Below, piece by piece: positions 1 to 13,942 of a stretch of DNA of 64,000 bases (positions within the stretch are counted from its first letter, which is position 1; each line of letters begins with the position of its first letter). The position numbers and the translations under genes were made by a program. This stretch comes from Toxotes chatareus (Eukaryota > Chordata > Actinopteri > Toxotidae), in the NCBI GenBank assembly GCA_016801885.1, contig CM028882.1, positions 2,976,001 to 3,040,000 on the forward strand. Direction: 5' to 3'. The notes under the pieces were generated by a model. It made no database searches. It was not told where the DNA came from and saw nothing but the letters and a program-made list of their open reading frames with translations.

Positions 1-3000
1 TTAATTTTATTATTTTGTTAAGTAAACTTTTTCTCCTTAAAGCTGAAGGTTTAGGTAGGGTAAGCAGGCATTCCTTGGATATAAATAAATATAGAATGTT
101 TCTAAAACTGTACTTTATTTTGGAAGGATTTTGGATTTCCGGCTTTATTTTAAACGATCACTCAGTTAGAAGTCAGAAGTGATAAAATATCTTCCTTATT
201 TTTTCTCTCACACAGCACCACAGCCTGCACATGCTCACATGCTCATGTCATTGTGTTCTTTACTGTAAATGTTGTAATGCAAATGAAGGTGGAGCTTCCA
301 CAGAGGGAATGAAAATTTGGTGTTAAAAAGATGTTTAACAATAAATTGTATTTATGAGAACTGTCGCCTTAATTTTGAGAAAGAGTGGAACCAGTGTGAG
401 ACAGAGGCCAATCGTCTCACCATGGTCTCTTTGTTTTTATGGTCAGTATACAAAAGCATTACAGTAAATTAGACAGTGATAAACTGATGCTTAAAAATGC
501 AACACATGTATTTTTAATACTCTAGAAAGCTCCCAGCTTTGCTTTCCTCCTCAAAGGCACCTTCGTGACCGCCTCCCTGTTTTATGGACTGTCTGTTTTT
601 GACAGTTTGTTCGCTCACAAGCCACATGAGCCACATTTCTCATATAACATTACTCACTGAAAGTATCAACCTGGATTGACGAATGATCAGAACTAGCCTC
701 TCGACAGTCGTGGCCACTGTGAAATGGAAGGTAATATGAAAATACATTTAAAGCCTGTCACCATGGCAGAGACGTCAGGCATTAGTTTACAGCGCGCGCT
801 GAACGGTTTCGGCATATTTCAAGATAGACTTCTGGACAGGAACATGAGGTAGCTATGTTTTGATGATAGCAGACAGCTGCTGCTATCTCTGCTCTGCTGT
901 ATCTGCTACCATCTCCTCCAACCTTTCACTGGTTGTAAACAACAGTTTTTTTGTTTTGTTTTTTTGCCTTATTTGTTGGAGACTAATGCAGTCAGTAGTC
1001 TTTGAGTTGTACTATTTTTAAGCCTTTTTTCAGTGTGATTTAATGAGCAGGGGCTTTGATAGGGTTACAGTGGGCTACTTCACTGGCTCTCTGTTGACTT
1101 AACAGGTCCTGACAGCTTGGCTTGTGACCTGGTAAAGCATTTACAACATGAATATTGCACTGTACTCTGCTCTGCTTTTGTCTTGGCGGGTAGTGGCTGT
1201 GTAACTCTTCAGTTCCTCGTGTGCCTAAGGCATCCTCCTACTGCCTTCTCTTCATGCTTGAAATTTTCCCTTTTGAAACTAATTTTGGCTTTTGATACAA
1301 TCTCAGAGTTCTTCAGGGTCAGCACCACTGTGGATTACTCAACCCTCCCATGTAAAACCAACATCTATTCATCTCAGCCTTGTGGGCCATGTTGCATCTT
1401 TGCTGCTTTGCTGTGGCTTGTGCCCACACAGCATCCCAGAGAAGTGATTCTTTTGTTGCTGGTGTGTTTGTCTTTTTAAGCTGCATTAACATTAGTTTGA
1501 GTTAATAGCAGTTATGAAACGATGTGGCGTGCACTGTATCACTGGCCTGAAGCTGCTGCTTTGGGAACATCTTATGTCAGCCGCTGGTGTCTGTGTGATT
1601 CAGCGCAGTTCTTCCTACAGCTTATGACATAAAATGCCATCCAGATGAATGCTGTCTGAAGATATTCCTTTGCAAACTGGTTGATCAGCAGTGACCAGTG
1701 TGCGGTCATGGTGGCAGCTGATGCTTTCCTGCAAGTACTTTAAAGGCTTTTAGAAAGAGATTCCAGGAGCAGCTAGTAGCAAATGCAGCATAACTTTTTT
1801 ATGATGCAGATGCACTGAAATGAGACTACAGCTCACTGTCTGCATAACAGCATTAAACCTCCTGTTTACTCCACTTACAACACATACATCCCCAAAGAAG
1901 AAGGAAATCACCATAGGAGTGACACCGTTTTTAAGGTTTTTAAGACTCAAAATATATTTTGCTTGACATTACTAAGGCTCAGGCTGTCATGTCAACATCC
2001 CTGGAAACTCTACTCTCTATTTGTATACCGATATTTGCATATGTTTAAAACGTGTGGATAAACACGCCAAAAACAACATTATAATATGTTTGATACGCCA
2101 GCTGATGGTATTTTTAAGTAACCTAAGACATAGTAAGCCTGTAGTAAGAAGGCTGTAAATAGTGGCTGTTAAAACAGCCAGGAGTTCAGAGGGATGTGTG
2201 GCTGCATGATTTGGTGTAAAAGTCACATTGTGATTATTGTTGACAATGTTATTTTATATATTGTGCAGCATTATCAAATGGTATCATGGGTCTGTTTTCC
2301 TGTTTATCAACTAGAATGCACAGATTACTGAAAATTTGATGAGCACATAATGAAATTTGACAAACACATCTGTAATTGTGTTTTGCGTTGTTTCGCTTGC
2401 AGGCTGGCATTCAGCAGTCTCTTTACCAGTCACTGTCATGCATCCATCAGACCTCTGTCCTCGTACAAATTAGTTGTGTTGCTGTGTGCTACTTTCATCT
2501 TGCAGGATTTATACTGTACCTTTTTCTGCTCAGTGTCCCTGAGTTTGAATCCAATATTTTGCCATACAACAGAGGTCATTATTTATTATTTTATTTTATT
2601 TTTTTGTGTCATCAATTTAGCGTCGGCCTGCTCGTTGGCATCCATTTGCACCTGGTCTGTACACTGAACAGTCATGTGACCATACACCACACATGCTTTA
2701 CAGCCTAAACAGAGACTGATTGGTCACCTCTTTACTATATATTTAGATAAAATTTGCATATCACTATTAACTAGTAATATGAAGCAAAGTAGCAAAGCTT
2801 TGCATTTAATGGCCCATATTTGTACTCAATAAATTATATTTATGATGAATAAAAAAACGTAAGCATCATAAATTCATTTACTGGTGACCGCCTGATTGAT
2901 TAAACTTCCATTAAATATATTTTAAAAAATGTAAAGCATTGTTCAAATATTGTCTCCAGATCCTGTGGTAAATGACCAGTGACTGATGGAAGGGTAATTG

Positions 3001-4912
3001 CATGCCTGCTGTAAGTAAGACTTTCCCTTGGTCTTTGAGAATGGCAATTTAATGTCATGTTCTCAGCAGAGGCATACACACTGAGATAAGAGTCATCTCT
3101 TTTCATCAACCCCTCTGTGCTCAGGGCATGTGAAATCCATATTTGCTCTGCTAGCCAAAGATCTCCTGCAAAGTAACAGAAATCACCTCCCAACACTAAA
3201 AGGCTTTTAACGTCACCCGCTAGCAGGTCAAGGATACACTCTGACATTAGTGTGAGTGTGGAGATGGAGTCGGGGTTTGGGAGAGGAACATTTCAACATG
3301 ATTAATAGGCAACGGCACTTATTTATTAACTGCATCAATGTTTTGCAGCAATATAAATTTTGAATAAAGCCTAATTAATGCAAAATCATTGACTTGAGCT
3401 GACAAATCCATCAAAGAAATAGAGCCATTTAGCCTGAACCAAACACAGTGCGATATGTATCAGTCTGAATTTGTACGGTAGGTGGCTATTCAGTAGTTTA
3501 AAGAGAAAAAAAAACAAAAAAGCAGAATAGGTGGTGGAGAAATATCAGGAAATAAAACCCCACTCACAAATGTCACTACCGATTTTTTTTAGACAAGTTG
3601 CAGCATCTGTGGTGCGGTAGTGTTACTCGATAGATGCTTGCTGTATATGCAGACTGGGTGGAATAAATTGAAGCAGTCCATCACTATGTTAAGTCCTTGA
3701 GTAATGAGTAGCCCTGGGGGCTGTATGGAAAGCAGAATGGTAATTGCAGACAAAAAGGTTTCGAAAACCATTTCTAGACATTTTGTTGCACTTCAGTGGC
3801 ATCCGGGATATTCTGCATTTAGTTCTGCCTCCGTCCGCCAAAGGGGAGGACAGGAATAAAGAAACACGTCTCTCAGTCAAGATAAGTGAAAAGGCACAAG
3901 TAAAAAAAATAATAAGACAAATATCCAGACGAGAATTAAGAGGCATAATGGATTACATAAAATATAAAGTATTAAAACCTTAAATCCGTGTCATTTCTTA
4001 TAATCCCCATGAGCTGTCTCTGCTTAAGAAACATCAAGTGCCACAGAATACACTGACTGCTGCACTGACTGTAAAAGCAGCAGTGATTGGAAGAGCCTCT
4101 TTTGTTGCTCTTCTAGTGATGATAAAGATGTGAGTTTTGCTCTTTACAAGAAACCTGTACTGTAAGAAGTGCATATACTGTAGCTGCTCTTCAGGCAGAT
4201 TTCGATGTGTGTATCTCCGACCAAATCTCAAAGGATAGATGAGAAATGTTAGTTCACCCTATCCATTAATTCTAGTTGTAAAAAATAAAACCCCATAACC
4301 TGTCTTGAGCGTGACTGCTCATGCTCAGATATGATTCTTGTTTGCTGCCATCTGGTCTAAAACAGCGTTGTGTACACAGCGATTCCTGAGCCTGCAGACT
4401 CTGACAATTGACCAACTGGTGGAAAACTAATTGCCTTAGTCGCCTTTAGTACGCTGCACTAACCTTGGGTAATTTAACAAAGAGTGCACAGCAAAGGAGG
4501 TCCGGCTATCTCGCTTATCCTCCGCTGCATCTGTCCCCCTAGCAGCCCACTATTGATAGTTCTATGTCGTTTGCTCTGCGCTCACTTGGAAGAACAGCGT
4601 AATTGAATCTCCATTTGCAAAGCAACACAATCAATGGGGAACAGGGTTGCTTAAGAGTTTACATTTAACGGTATGGACAACCACACATTGCATTAAGGGA
4701 AATAAAATGAAGGTTTTTCAATGTTATGGTTGCGTGTTTCAAGGCGGTGTTGGTTGCATCATCCAGTAGCTGTTACAAACTGTTGCATCATCATGTTTTT
4801 GTGATATGGTGGCAGGGTTATATTAATTGGAATGAAGCATAATGAATTGATGAAATGAATTAGTTATTGTAGAGAACAAAAGGGCACAGAGTAGTCACTG
4901 GTCTAAAGACTC
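1..4912. other. intron block, no gene seen
   Basis: Unique A+T-rich sequence. The longest open frame (1117-1479, + strand, 120 codons) has no recognisable domain and no conserved-looking composition. Frames at 2350-2708 and 2900-3247 are likewise featureless. No microsatellite longer than a few units and no recognised transposon. Confidence 0.7.
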
Positions 4913-4934
4913 AAATGATATCACTGGGGAGAAC
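4913..4934. repeat. 22-bp exact direct repeat, copy 1
   Basis: The 22 bases contain the core GATATCACTGGGGAGAAC and recur exactly at 5941-5962 in the same orientation. The flanks do not match (CTTCAAAC here, AAAGTGCA there). Both copies lie in otherwise unique intron. Confidence 0.85.
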
Positions 4935-5020
4935 TTCAAACTACTCAAACCTCTATTTTCCTGGATTAGGTTTGTCTGTAAAATAGATTCAATCCGAGCA
5001 CCAGCTGCACTACAGAGGCA

Positions 5021-5345
5021 TTTAAAGGGCCAGTCTGTTGATTCAGTTGTCCACTTTCATAGAGTCTGGGGGACTCGTGTGAGACAAATTATAAAAAAGA
5101 ATGAAAAGAATTGAAAGAGATGCCAAGATATTCTTATTTTTAATCTTTAGTATGGGTCAAGCTCCAAAAATGCTGGATCCTACATTTCCCAGAAAGCAGC
5201 TCACCAGCTTCTTTAATTAGACGCTCCTGCCCTGGTGGAGGTGAATGCCCATGTCTTTAAGACACCACACCACCCAATTTGTAATGCAGGTTTTATGTAA
5301 CAAAAAAAAAAAAAAAATCTATTTTCAGAGCCCAATGCGAGATAA
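5021..5345. repeat. candidate teleost dispersed repeat with internal poly(A)
   Basis: It begins TTTAAAGGGCCAGTCTGTTG and contains CACTTTCATAGAGTCTGGG, GCTGGATCCTACATTTCCCA, GTCTTTAAGACACCACACCA, CAATTTGTAATGCAGGTTTT and a 16-base A run at 5302-5317. These blocks look like a repeat I have seen in other fish intronic sequence. No coding content. Confidence 0.5.
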
Positions 5346-8300
5346 TTTTCCAGACTTCAGAATGAAGTCCAGAAGCACAGGGGACACTGTACAACAGTTT
5401 TCACAGGCTGAATAATTCTCCCTGCTTTAATTTATTAGCTAAGCTGGTGCAGGTCTGTTCTTTAATCACCATTTATGGTTTTGACTTTCAGTTATATTTC
5501 ATGAGGCTGATTTAGGTTCCCAGACAGACAGTGAGCGAGATTTCAGAGGCTTTTGTAATATGATAAATGGCATATCCCTCTGTTGTTTGGCTTTGAACGG
5601 CTCTGGTATTAAACTCTGATAAATGTTACTTTGTTGGGATTGTCCCTGGTCAGAGGCCTCTTTTAAAGGCCATGTTTGTCATAATCACTTCTTTGCTTCT
5701 AAATGCAGTGAACCGTGCTCACAGGAGAAGACAAGAGCTTAAATGTCAGCAGCACACTGGGTAGGAATCGTCTGCAGTTGGGCAAGGACATCTTGTGTAG
5801 CTCTCTTTGGCAGACGGCAACTTGAAGTTGTAATTGCTTTTTAGCATCACCGGGGTTTGAAGCCAGACTGAATGTAAATACGATCAAATGATATTCTGAT
5901 GGTGGCTTGAGAGGCAGAGGGGGTGAAAAGTAATAAGAAGAAATGATATCACTGGGGAGAACAAAGTGCAGTGATTACATTTATTTCCACTGGCCTATTA
6001 CTGGAGCACTGGGGGAAAACGAGAGCTGAGCTTTCTGTTTTTGCAGTAGGCCACAGGCCGTTAAAAGCCCACAGGCCTTTTTTATTCATGACATGTCAGA
6101 AAAACAGCTCGCTTTACTGTTGTCCTTTGAGAGTTCTTGGATGATTTAGACTGAATTCATTTGTGGGTAAAAGCATATTTATGCTTATAAATTTCAATTC
6201 TGGTTTTAAATATCTAAATGTATGTCTGTAGAGGATGGATGTTTAAACTATTACTGCAAATTACCCCTTTTTCCTGTTATCAAGTCTGCCAGCAGGATGG
6301 ATACTTGTCATGCATTAGCTCTAGCTATTCACTTCCTGAAATAGACTGTGCAAAATGGATGTGCATGTCTGAAAACTTGGAGGCCTAAGTGTACAGTCTC
6401 AGTTTTCTGTCATTTCTGAGTTGTTAATGGTAGTGTTACTGAAATTCATTTCCAGATTTTGGGCAGAAACGATGATTAATCTAATGTTTGTGTATTATAA
6501 TGGGCAAAGTAATCAAAGCGTCTCCTACATTCATCACCAGATCATTTCCAGGTGTTCACAGTGTCACCCTTATTAACCACTGTCGCCTCGCACATGCACA
6601 TCATGAGAGTGGGTGGCAGTGGCAGTTGCAGTGTCCTGACTGGGAGACATGATGGATACCCCTCCATTATCAGGGCGTGCTTCTCTGCGCCTCGTCCTGT
6701 GGGACTCAGTCAGCACGACATTTATTAATCGACTGCAGATAATTCCTAATAAAACAGCAGAAGTGCCAAGGCTGCACCACTGAGATCTGGGATGGCATAC
6801 ATTGCGTAAGACACAATGCTTTCCCCTGAAAAGAAACTATTATTAACGTAAGGACTGCAAGCCTGGTGGTTTCTGCTTCTGAAGTTGCACGTCTCAGCTG
6901 GAAGACTGGACAGCTGCACTGTACATCAGTGTGACATGGCTTTTCATAGGTGGTCAGATTATAGGGTGCAGTCACTTATTTCACAGCCGCAGCGGTTACT
7001 TAGACAATTCAAACGTAGGGTGTATGTCAGTACTGGCTTTTGCCACAGTTTTGCCTTTTTTTTTTGCGATCTTATGTCTCTTAAGCAAATGATTTTCAAA
7101 GGCATTACATTTTCTAGTGCCCTGCATAGTATTCAGTTTGACTTTGCATGGCTTCCCCTTACACGCTGTGTTGTGCTTTTAGTTGGGCTGTAGGCAAAGT
7201 GCACCCAGACACCATTTCTTCTTATTTTCTTTTGTTTGTGTAGTAAAATCTTAGAAAATAATGAAAATATACATATTGACATATAGAATTTTCTTAATGA
7301 CTGTGCGTCCTTCACTTGAAGACCAAGAGTCTTGAATGTGTTTGGGCCACAGTGTCACCTTTCAGGGGGCAGTAACACATGTCACTCACTATAAGTCTAG
7401 ACTGTATCTTTACCTTATCCTTAAGCCAACTCTAAGTGTTGCAGGGATACATTTGTTACTGGGCATAGCTCTACCCTGTGTGCTACAGGCCACAGCAAGG
7501 GGCACTTTGTCAGCTCTGGCTCATGATCAGCAGGGGTTTACTTTTTTTGCTCATATTTCCAGGCCCACTGCTTGTCATCTTTCCCACTGTCCACAATGTC
7601 ATGATGTTCCAGGACCTGCTGTCCATGCCCAGTGCCTTTATGTCATTGTAAATAGTCAAGATGCTAAAGGAACCCCATGCCAGCACATAAAGACTTCTGT
7701 GTTTTGTCAGGCAAGCAGAGTAAAGCACTGCACCACTTAGAAATGAGCTACTTACAACTGAGTGATTCTATATGCACATACAGTATTACACTTTGCACTT
7801 CCCTTTGAGTCATCATTGTTTGCCACAGCTTTTTTTTCTCTCTTTTTTTTTTTTTTGTGTGTGTGGAGCTAAAGTGCATGACGCACAGTCATTGTCAGGG
7901 GGGGAGCTGCTTTATTGTTTTGCCAACGGAATTCCATTTTACAGCTCCACGCTGTGAAATGGTAGACGCAAGGCAGTACACAAGATGGGCCAGCAGCCAA
8001 GACAAGAAAGAGCTTTTCATTAGTCTAATATTCCTCCTGTGCTTTGGCTGTTTTATTACGCTCCCGTTTCTCTTACCGCGGAGACAGATAGAGGCGGTGA
8101 TGGGGAGAAGTAGCAGAACCTCTTGACCTCAGATTTAAATGATTTGAAATATTTCCTTGGTGCTGAGAGAAATGACATAAATGTATTGCTGTGCTCTCTG
8201 CCATTTCTTGTCCTCAAGCCTGGGAGAAATTGATATAATGTAGTAGAAGGAGTTTGGCCTAACCTGCTGTTACTGAATACCATTTTAATATGATTTGTTA

Positions 8301-11300
8301 AAGATGAAGGAAGCAGTGCAGTTGCTGTCCAGTTGATTGTAATCCCCCTGGTTGTGCGCTAGTCACTCCAGTGTAATGCCTGTCATCACTCGGACAGTGG
8401 GGCAGCCTCATCTGAATGATGAGAGCAGTGTTTTTCTAATGGTTTTTTGCGGTGAGTAAAATGGGCTGTGGTTGCTCACAGCTCCCACTGCTCTCTGCAG
8501 ACTGCACGCTTGACAGTGAAGAAATATTAAGCTGAAAATTTTCGAGCTGTACAAATTTAGTTTACCATGATTGTCATTAGTTTTTACTCCGTTCACCATA
8601 GAATATCAGTGTATGCGTTCCCAATGTGAATGAAACCCCTGGGTTTACATTTGTGAGTGTTAGTGACATGCTTTGACCATCTGAGAACTAACTCTGAATG
8701 GTTCTGGCAGACTGTGAGGCAGAGCTGTTTGGATATAGTAACAGTTGTAATGGTTGAGTTAAACCTCAGTGGGCGTCAGTGGGGATTAAAACACTGTAGT
8801 TTTTGTGGCAAAGCCCAGTGGAAAACACAAAAGATTAGAAAACACAACTATTATCAAGCCTAGTGCTGTTGTTGCTGTGAGGAAAAATCCGGTCTGTTCC
8901 GGCTATTACAGTAATCCAGGTTAAGGGTAGATTATAGCTGTGGTTAAATATTCATTAAAAGCCAAAGCTAACTGCTGGTCTTTGATGGGACACAAACCCA
9001 TCTCCATGCATTACCTTATTTTTAGCTGCACTATATGACCATCCAGGACTGGCCCTGAATTGTCTAATATCAGTATAAATCTTAGGAGTTTGCTCCTAGT
9101 GCCCTAAAGAAGGCCAGAGAAAAAGTAAACTGTAACATAAACATCACTGAGTATACAATAACATGCACCATTTCCCACAAGCCCCAAAATTCTGAAAAGT
9201 TGAGAGACAGGTTATGAGAACAGACATAGACATTTTTAGGGCACAGACATTAGAACTACAAAGTTGGGGAAGTGACAACCTAGGGGAGCATGGGTAGATA
9301 AGAAAGAAACATATAATACACAGGAAGCCATGGGAGCTGTAGTTGTGTTTTTTTTTTTTTTTTGGTGTGTGATTTTTACGCTAAGGGGTAAAAATGTTGT
9401 CTTACTTAAACCACAAAGGTTTCAAAATCTTAAAGGCAGAGCTTTAGTACCATAGATACCCTTTTATATTTAAATATGGACAATAAACTCCAGGAACATG
9501 TTTCACTTTTTCGGGAAGACCTGGGAAAGACACCCTCATTGAGAGACTGCATTGTGCAACAGAAAGCAGTGAAAAAGTGGCTTTGGCAGGAGGTGATGCC
9601 AGGACTGTACATACCCTAAGTTTATTGTTTTGAGACAGAATAAAAATCCCCTGTAAGTACTTTAAGTAGGTACTCCTGTTTACCATGTGTAACCTGAAAT
9701 TCATAGATGTCATTGTCTTGGACATATTTGTAGCTACTGAGTTTATTTTGCTCATAGAATCAACTCTGCCAACTTGCAAACTCCCTCTTAAAAACTGTAC
9801 TTTTTTTTTTTGACTGCTCCCATTGAGGTTTAACTAAAGGAAATTATTATTATTTTTGTTAATTGTGCCTCTGGAGCAGCTCTGTCTCTGAGAAATGTTT
9901 AGATACCTAAAACTCCAATCTGCGATTAAGTGCTGTGTGAACCATAATTGTAGCATTGTGTGATTCTAGGATTAATTAAGCTGATTATGACCAAGTGTTA
10001 GTAGGCAGAGAAAATAATCTCTTTTTTCACTGTGGAAATTGATAAACATATACAGTAATTAACAGGAGATGTTATACTGTGGGCAGACGACTTATTATGA
10101 TATAGCTGTTCTGGGATAGTCCAATTCTGAAGACAGTGGAAATAGTTTAATTGTCAAGATAAACACTACATGAGAAAATACTCCTCTATGTTGCATTACT
10201 TAGTGAATGGATTGTACTCTGCGTATTGGCTTATGCATTTTGTGTAAATGGTTCCTTAGCTTTTATCACTAATCCAGGAACAGTTACTCCTAATTAACAC
10301 TATCAGCTGCCTTTCTGTGGTACACTGTTCCTGGCTCTGCATCTAAAGAATCAGGGAAAATCAATTAGGGGGATAGGGATCTGTGTACCTAAAAAGCACA
10401 AAGGCTAGGGTCCAATCCCTAAGGCTGGGGTTGGCAGTAATAATGCAGCATCTTTTTTTTTACACAGTTGGGTTAAATTCCCACCACCTGCAGGTCTGGA
10501 AGCGAACATTATTTCCTCACTGATGATGTCTAAATAGATGTTCTTCTTGGATCTGAGGACTGGTCTGCAAAAAGTGGCCAAGTCAAGTAATTAGGCTGCA
10601 AAGTGCCAAGTGAAGCAGCATTAAAGCAGCAGCAGCATTTGCAGAGCGGTGTTTCTCCTTTGTTGCAGTTGAATGTAAATAAATTCTTCTACATTCTCCC
10701 TCTGCATTACCACTGAGTGCTACAGGAAGGGGGGATGTCCACACTCAGAGCAGTGCAGTGCTACCTTCTCTGTGTGAGAGCAACTCCATCCATCTTTAGA
10801 AATTGACAGGAAGAGACAGGTGCAAATTATGCCCACTTAACCATATTATAGTGTTAGGCAGCGGTAGTGAGAAAAGGGGCTGTTTGGTTCCCTCAGTCAT
10901 CATTTTTAATGGATGAAAGCACACTCCATGTCTGGATTTAGAAGTGGGAGAGGTGGGTTCGGTCGGCTGGGTGTTCTCATAGCTCATCTACGTGTAGTGA
11001 TGACCAGTATGGCAGACAAAGGCACCTTAGACGATGTAGAACCGTTTTTCTGCATGTGCTATACTGCAGGCGTGAATCATTTAGAACCAATAAAACTGGG
11101 AATTTTGTTTTCACTGGGTGCGTGAAATAAGTTTATATTATAATACAGCTGACCTTCTCTTTTATTGCTGTACCAATCTGTCCGTTGAATTCCCTTGCAC
11201 TTCTTCATATCCCCTCGCGTCCTTCGAGTATGAAAAGATATTTGCAAAATCAGTGTTATTGGCTGTGTGCGCGGGTTGAGGTATTGTATGTTGGTGTGTG

Positions 11301-12330
11301 AAATCTCTAACCTGAAGTACCACTGGTTCTAAAAATTACGTCTTTGTCTCTAGGACATCCAAGAGTGTGCCTCTTACCATGACTGACAATAGGAATACAG
11401 TTGCAGCACAGATACAGCAGAACATGTTGTAAATTTAGCTCTAGGATTCAAAGAACCTGTTAGTCCAAATAATTATTTTGCCCTTTAATTCTGCCTTTGT
11501 AGATGGTGCCATTTAACACAGCTTAAAAACAAGGCCTTGGGAAATGAATTAATGTGAACATAACCTTGAGACAGTCAAGCTCCACACCCCTTTAATTTTA
11601 CTTTTAGACCAACCTTGAGATGAATTCCTACTCTACAATTCAACCTTTGCACGTAAGCTCCTGCTGCACCGCAGAATCCATCACTCCCTGCCGTAACGCC
11701 TATCATTTCAATGTGTCACATACAGGAGGAAGGGCGATACGTTACCTGCCATGTCAGGACATTGTTCATCACTCAGTGTGAGTAGTGAGAGCTGTTCATT
11801 CTTCTCTGCATCTCAGGGAAAAAAAAAAAAAAAGTAGCCCTGTGCTTTGACGCTCCTCCCATATCCCCGAGGCTGAGGGGAATTAACACTAATGAAATGG
11901 CAGGAAGGGAGACACTGGCTTTATGGTAAATGTTCGGGTGAATGAAAAAGCCTGTAGGGGACGATAAGTTTTGTCTGAGAGCAGTCATTGGTTTTATTCA
12001 AACGAGCTGCAAGCCAAATTCGCCCTCAAGTGCGCACGGCGCCGTATATCAAATCAAGTGTTTCACATGCAACGTGGCCCCCGTTGACTTTGCAGGTACA
12101 TGCTTGTTTGACGCTGACATTGTTCTAAGAAGACTTCCCTTTATTATTTCCCTGTGTACAGAGAAAATTTGCAAGATAAAAATAGCACTCTTGGTATTAA
12201 AGTAATTAGCATCCATTTAGGTGTTCTTTGCTGCATCTCAGCTGAGAATTTGATGAAGGAAATGTAATTAAGTTGTTGGTGTTTGAATCTAATTTGGTTT
12301 CCATAACAGATATCAGATTTAATATACAAT

Positions 12331-12336
<6 letters not shown>
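5346..12336. other. intron block, no gene seen
   Basis: Mostly unique intron, interrupted by the second 22-bp repeat copy (5941). T-rich runs occur near 7845 and 9347, and an A run near 11819. The stretch 9960-10075 is rich in TTAATTAA/TAATTAAC motifs. The open frame at 7336-7740 (134 codons) reads as random, cysteine- and histidine-rich sequence without a domain. Confidence 0.65.
5941..5962. repeat. 22-bp exact direct repeat, copy 2
   Basis: Identical to 4913-4934 over 22 bases, 1028 bp downstream. It is preceded by TAATAAGAAG and followed by AAAGTGCAGTG. Another GAGAACAAA occurs near copy 1 at about 4872, hinting that the two neighbourhoods share more than one word. Confidence 0.85.

Positions 12337-12392
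<56 letters not shown>
12337..12392. repeat. (AC)22(AT)6 microsatellite
   Basis: 44 bases of uninterrupted AC followed by 12 bases of AT. It directly abuts a perfect palindrome. On the - strand it produces a low-complexity open frame of alternating C and V residues that is not a gene. Confidence 0.97.
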
Positions 12393-12393
<1 letters not shown>

Positions 12394-12419
12394 GTGTACG
12401 CTATATATATAGCGTACAC
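12394..12419. repeat. perfect 26-bp palindrome next to the microsatellite
   Basis: The half-site GTGTACGCTATAT is followed immediately by its exact reverse complement, with no spacer. It begins one base after the AT run, so it may be a slipped or templated product of the (AC)n(AT)n tract (ACAC..ATAT folded back to ATAT..GTGT). Confidence 0.95.
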
Positions 12420-13942
12420 AAAATAGTTGACCTTCTCTTTTCTTAATCTAGTGATTTGTACCACAAAGAATCGACTGTGCAATATACAGGAAGACATGCT
12501 GCAATATGCAGTCGAATTTATGTGATGAAGATTATGTTATTTTGTGGCTAGATGAGAGAGTTCCTTGGCTTTGGGATTGTACCAATTACATTTCAAAGAA
12601 GTAGGATTAAGGAAACTTTTAGCTAAAAGGAAGGAAAAGTAATGTTTCAAAATTTGTAACACTGATTATTTCTAAGCATTCTCCAGCATGAGCATTTTAA
12701 CTGAGAGACAGATTAAAGTATAGAGTTGATAAAGCAGAAGAAATTAACCCTTTGGGCCTAATTAACATTTTCTAGATTAGCATAATATTCTCCACTGGGA
12801 TGTCACTTCCTCTTTGCCTCTTTTTTAAATGAAACATCAAAGCTGAATTGGCTCAGAGATATCCCAAGTCTCCTAATTTAGCGAGAAGGATGTGGACCCC
12901 GCGGACCACCACCAGAGAAAATCAGCGAGGGGATAATGAGGAAGAGGGAGTGTCAAAGGCTCCAGAAGGTCCTGCATTGGGAGATTATTACTCTAATGGT
13001 GCTACTTCAACAGCTTGTGCTGCCCACTGAAGATTCATCTTTCAGTCATTTTTTTTTTTTTTTGGGCAAAAGAGAGTTTGTGTTACAGACCTCATCGTTT
13101 TCACTCCCGAGGACAGCAGGCAGCCCGCCCTCCTTCAGGAATCTATTGAATCTTGAGAGTACGGTGGGCTCTGGTGTCACTTCTTTATCAAATTACAATG
13201 CTAACGGTTAGATTCATACTGACAGTGGATAAAAAAAGAAAAAAAAAATATGAAGTGCTGTTTGTCTCACTGTAAATCTTGCTCTGCCTATTGGGGCCAG
13301 ACTGATGTGTAATGCTGATATGTCCGGCAGACACCAGCAGGTCATCCGGCTCTGTTAAGATGGATATAATGGGGATGGATTGATTCATCAATTCTCCACT
13401 TGTTGTTGCCCATGGGAAGCTCTTTTCCGAAATTACATGCATGTAGGCATGAATATGGATATGTCCTGATTAACCTGGTTGGGGGGCACGGCACCTATTA
13501 ATCCCACATTCCCTTCCTCTCTATGCACTGTGGATACTGCTCTTGTGCTGGAATATTGTCCCAAGTATACTGTGTGGTAATTTTGATTGGAAACACATTT
13601 ATTAAGGATCTTAATACTAGGTTTACAGAGGGAGTTTGTGGTAAATATTCCCATATTCCCAAACAAAATTACAAGTAATTACATTTCCATAAACCAAATA
13701 CCACACAGTAAACCCGGGACTTTTGGGGGCCTTAGGAATGTGGGGCCTTGGGGCAGTTGCCTGCTTTTTCTTCCTGAACATGGGTATTTATTGTTATTAA
13801 TGGCCAGGACGTCCCCATTCTGTTGCTTCTATTCCCCCAACATCTTTTTTTTTCCAACTTATTCTTAACACAGCATATTATTTATGCATGATGACTTTGA
13901 AAGATCATTGTTGATTTTGACAAAATAATCTCAAATTCATAG
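12420..13942. other. intron block, no gene seen
   Basis: Unique intron with T and A homopolymers near 13050 and 13241. No repeat family or coding exon recognised. Confidence 0.65.

Noticed and set aside
12144..12497. 117-codon minus-strand ORF
   Set aside because: Its core is the (AC)n(AT)n tract, and the flanks have no similarity to any family I know.
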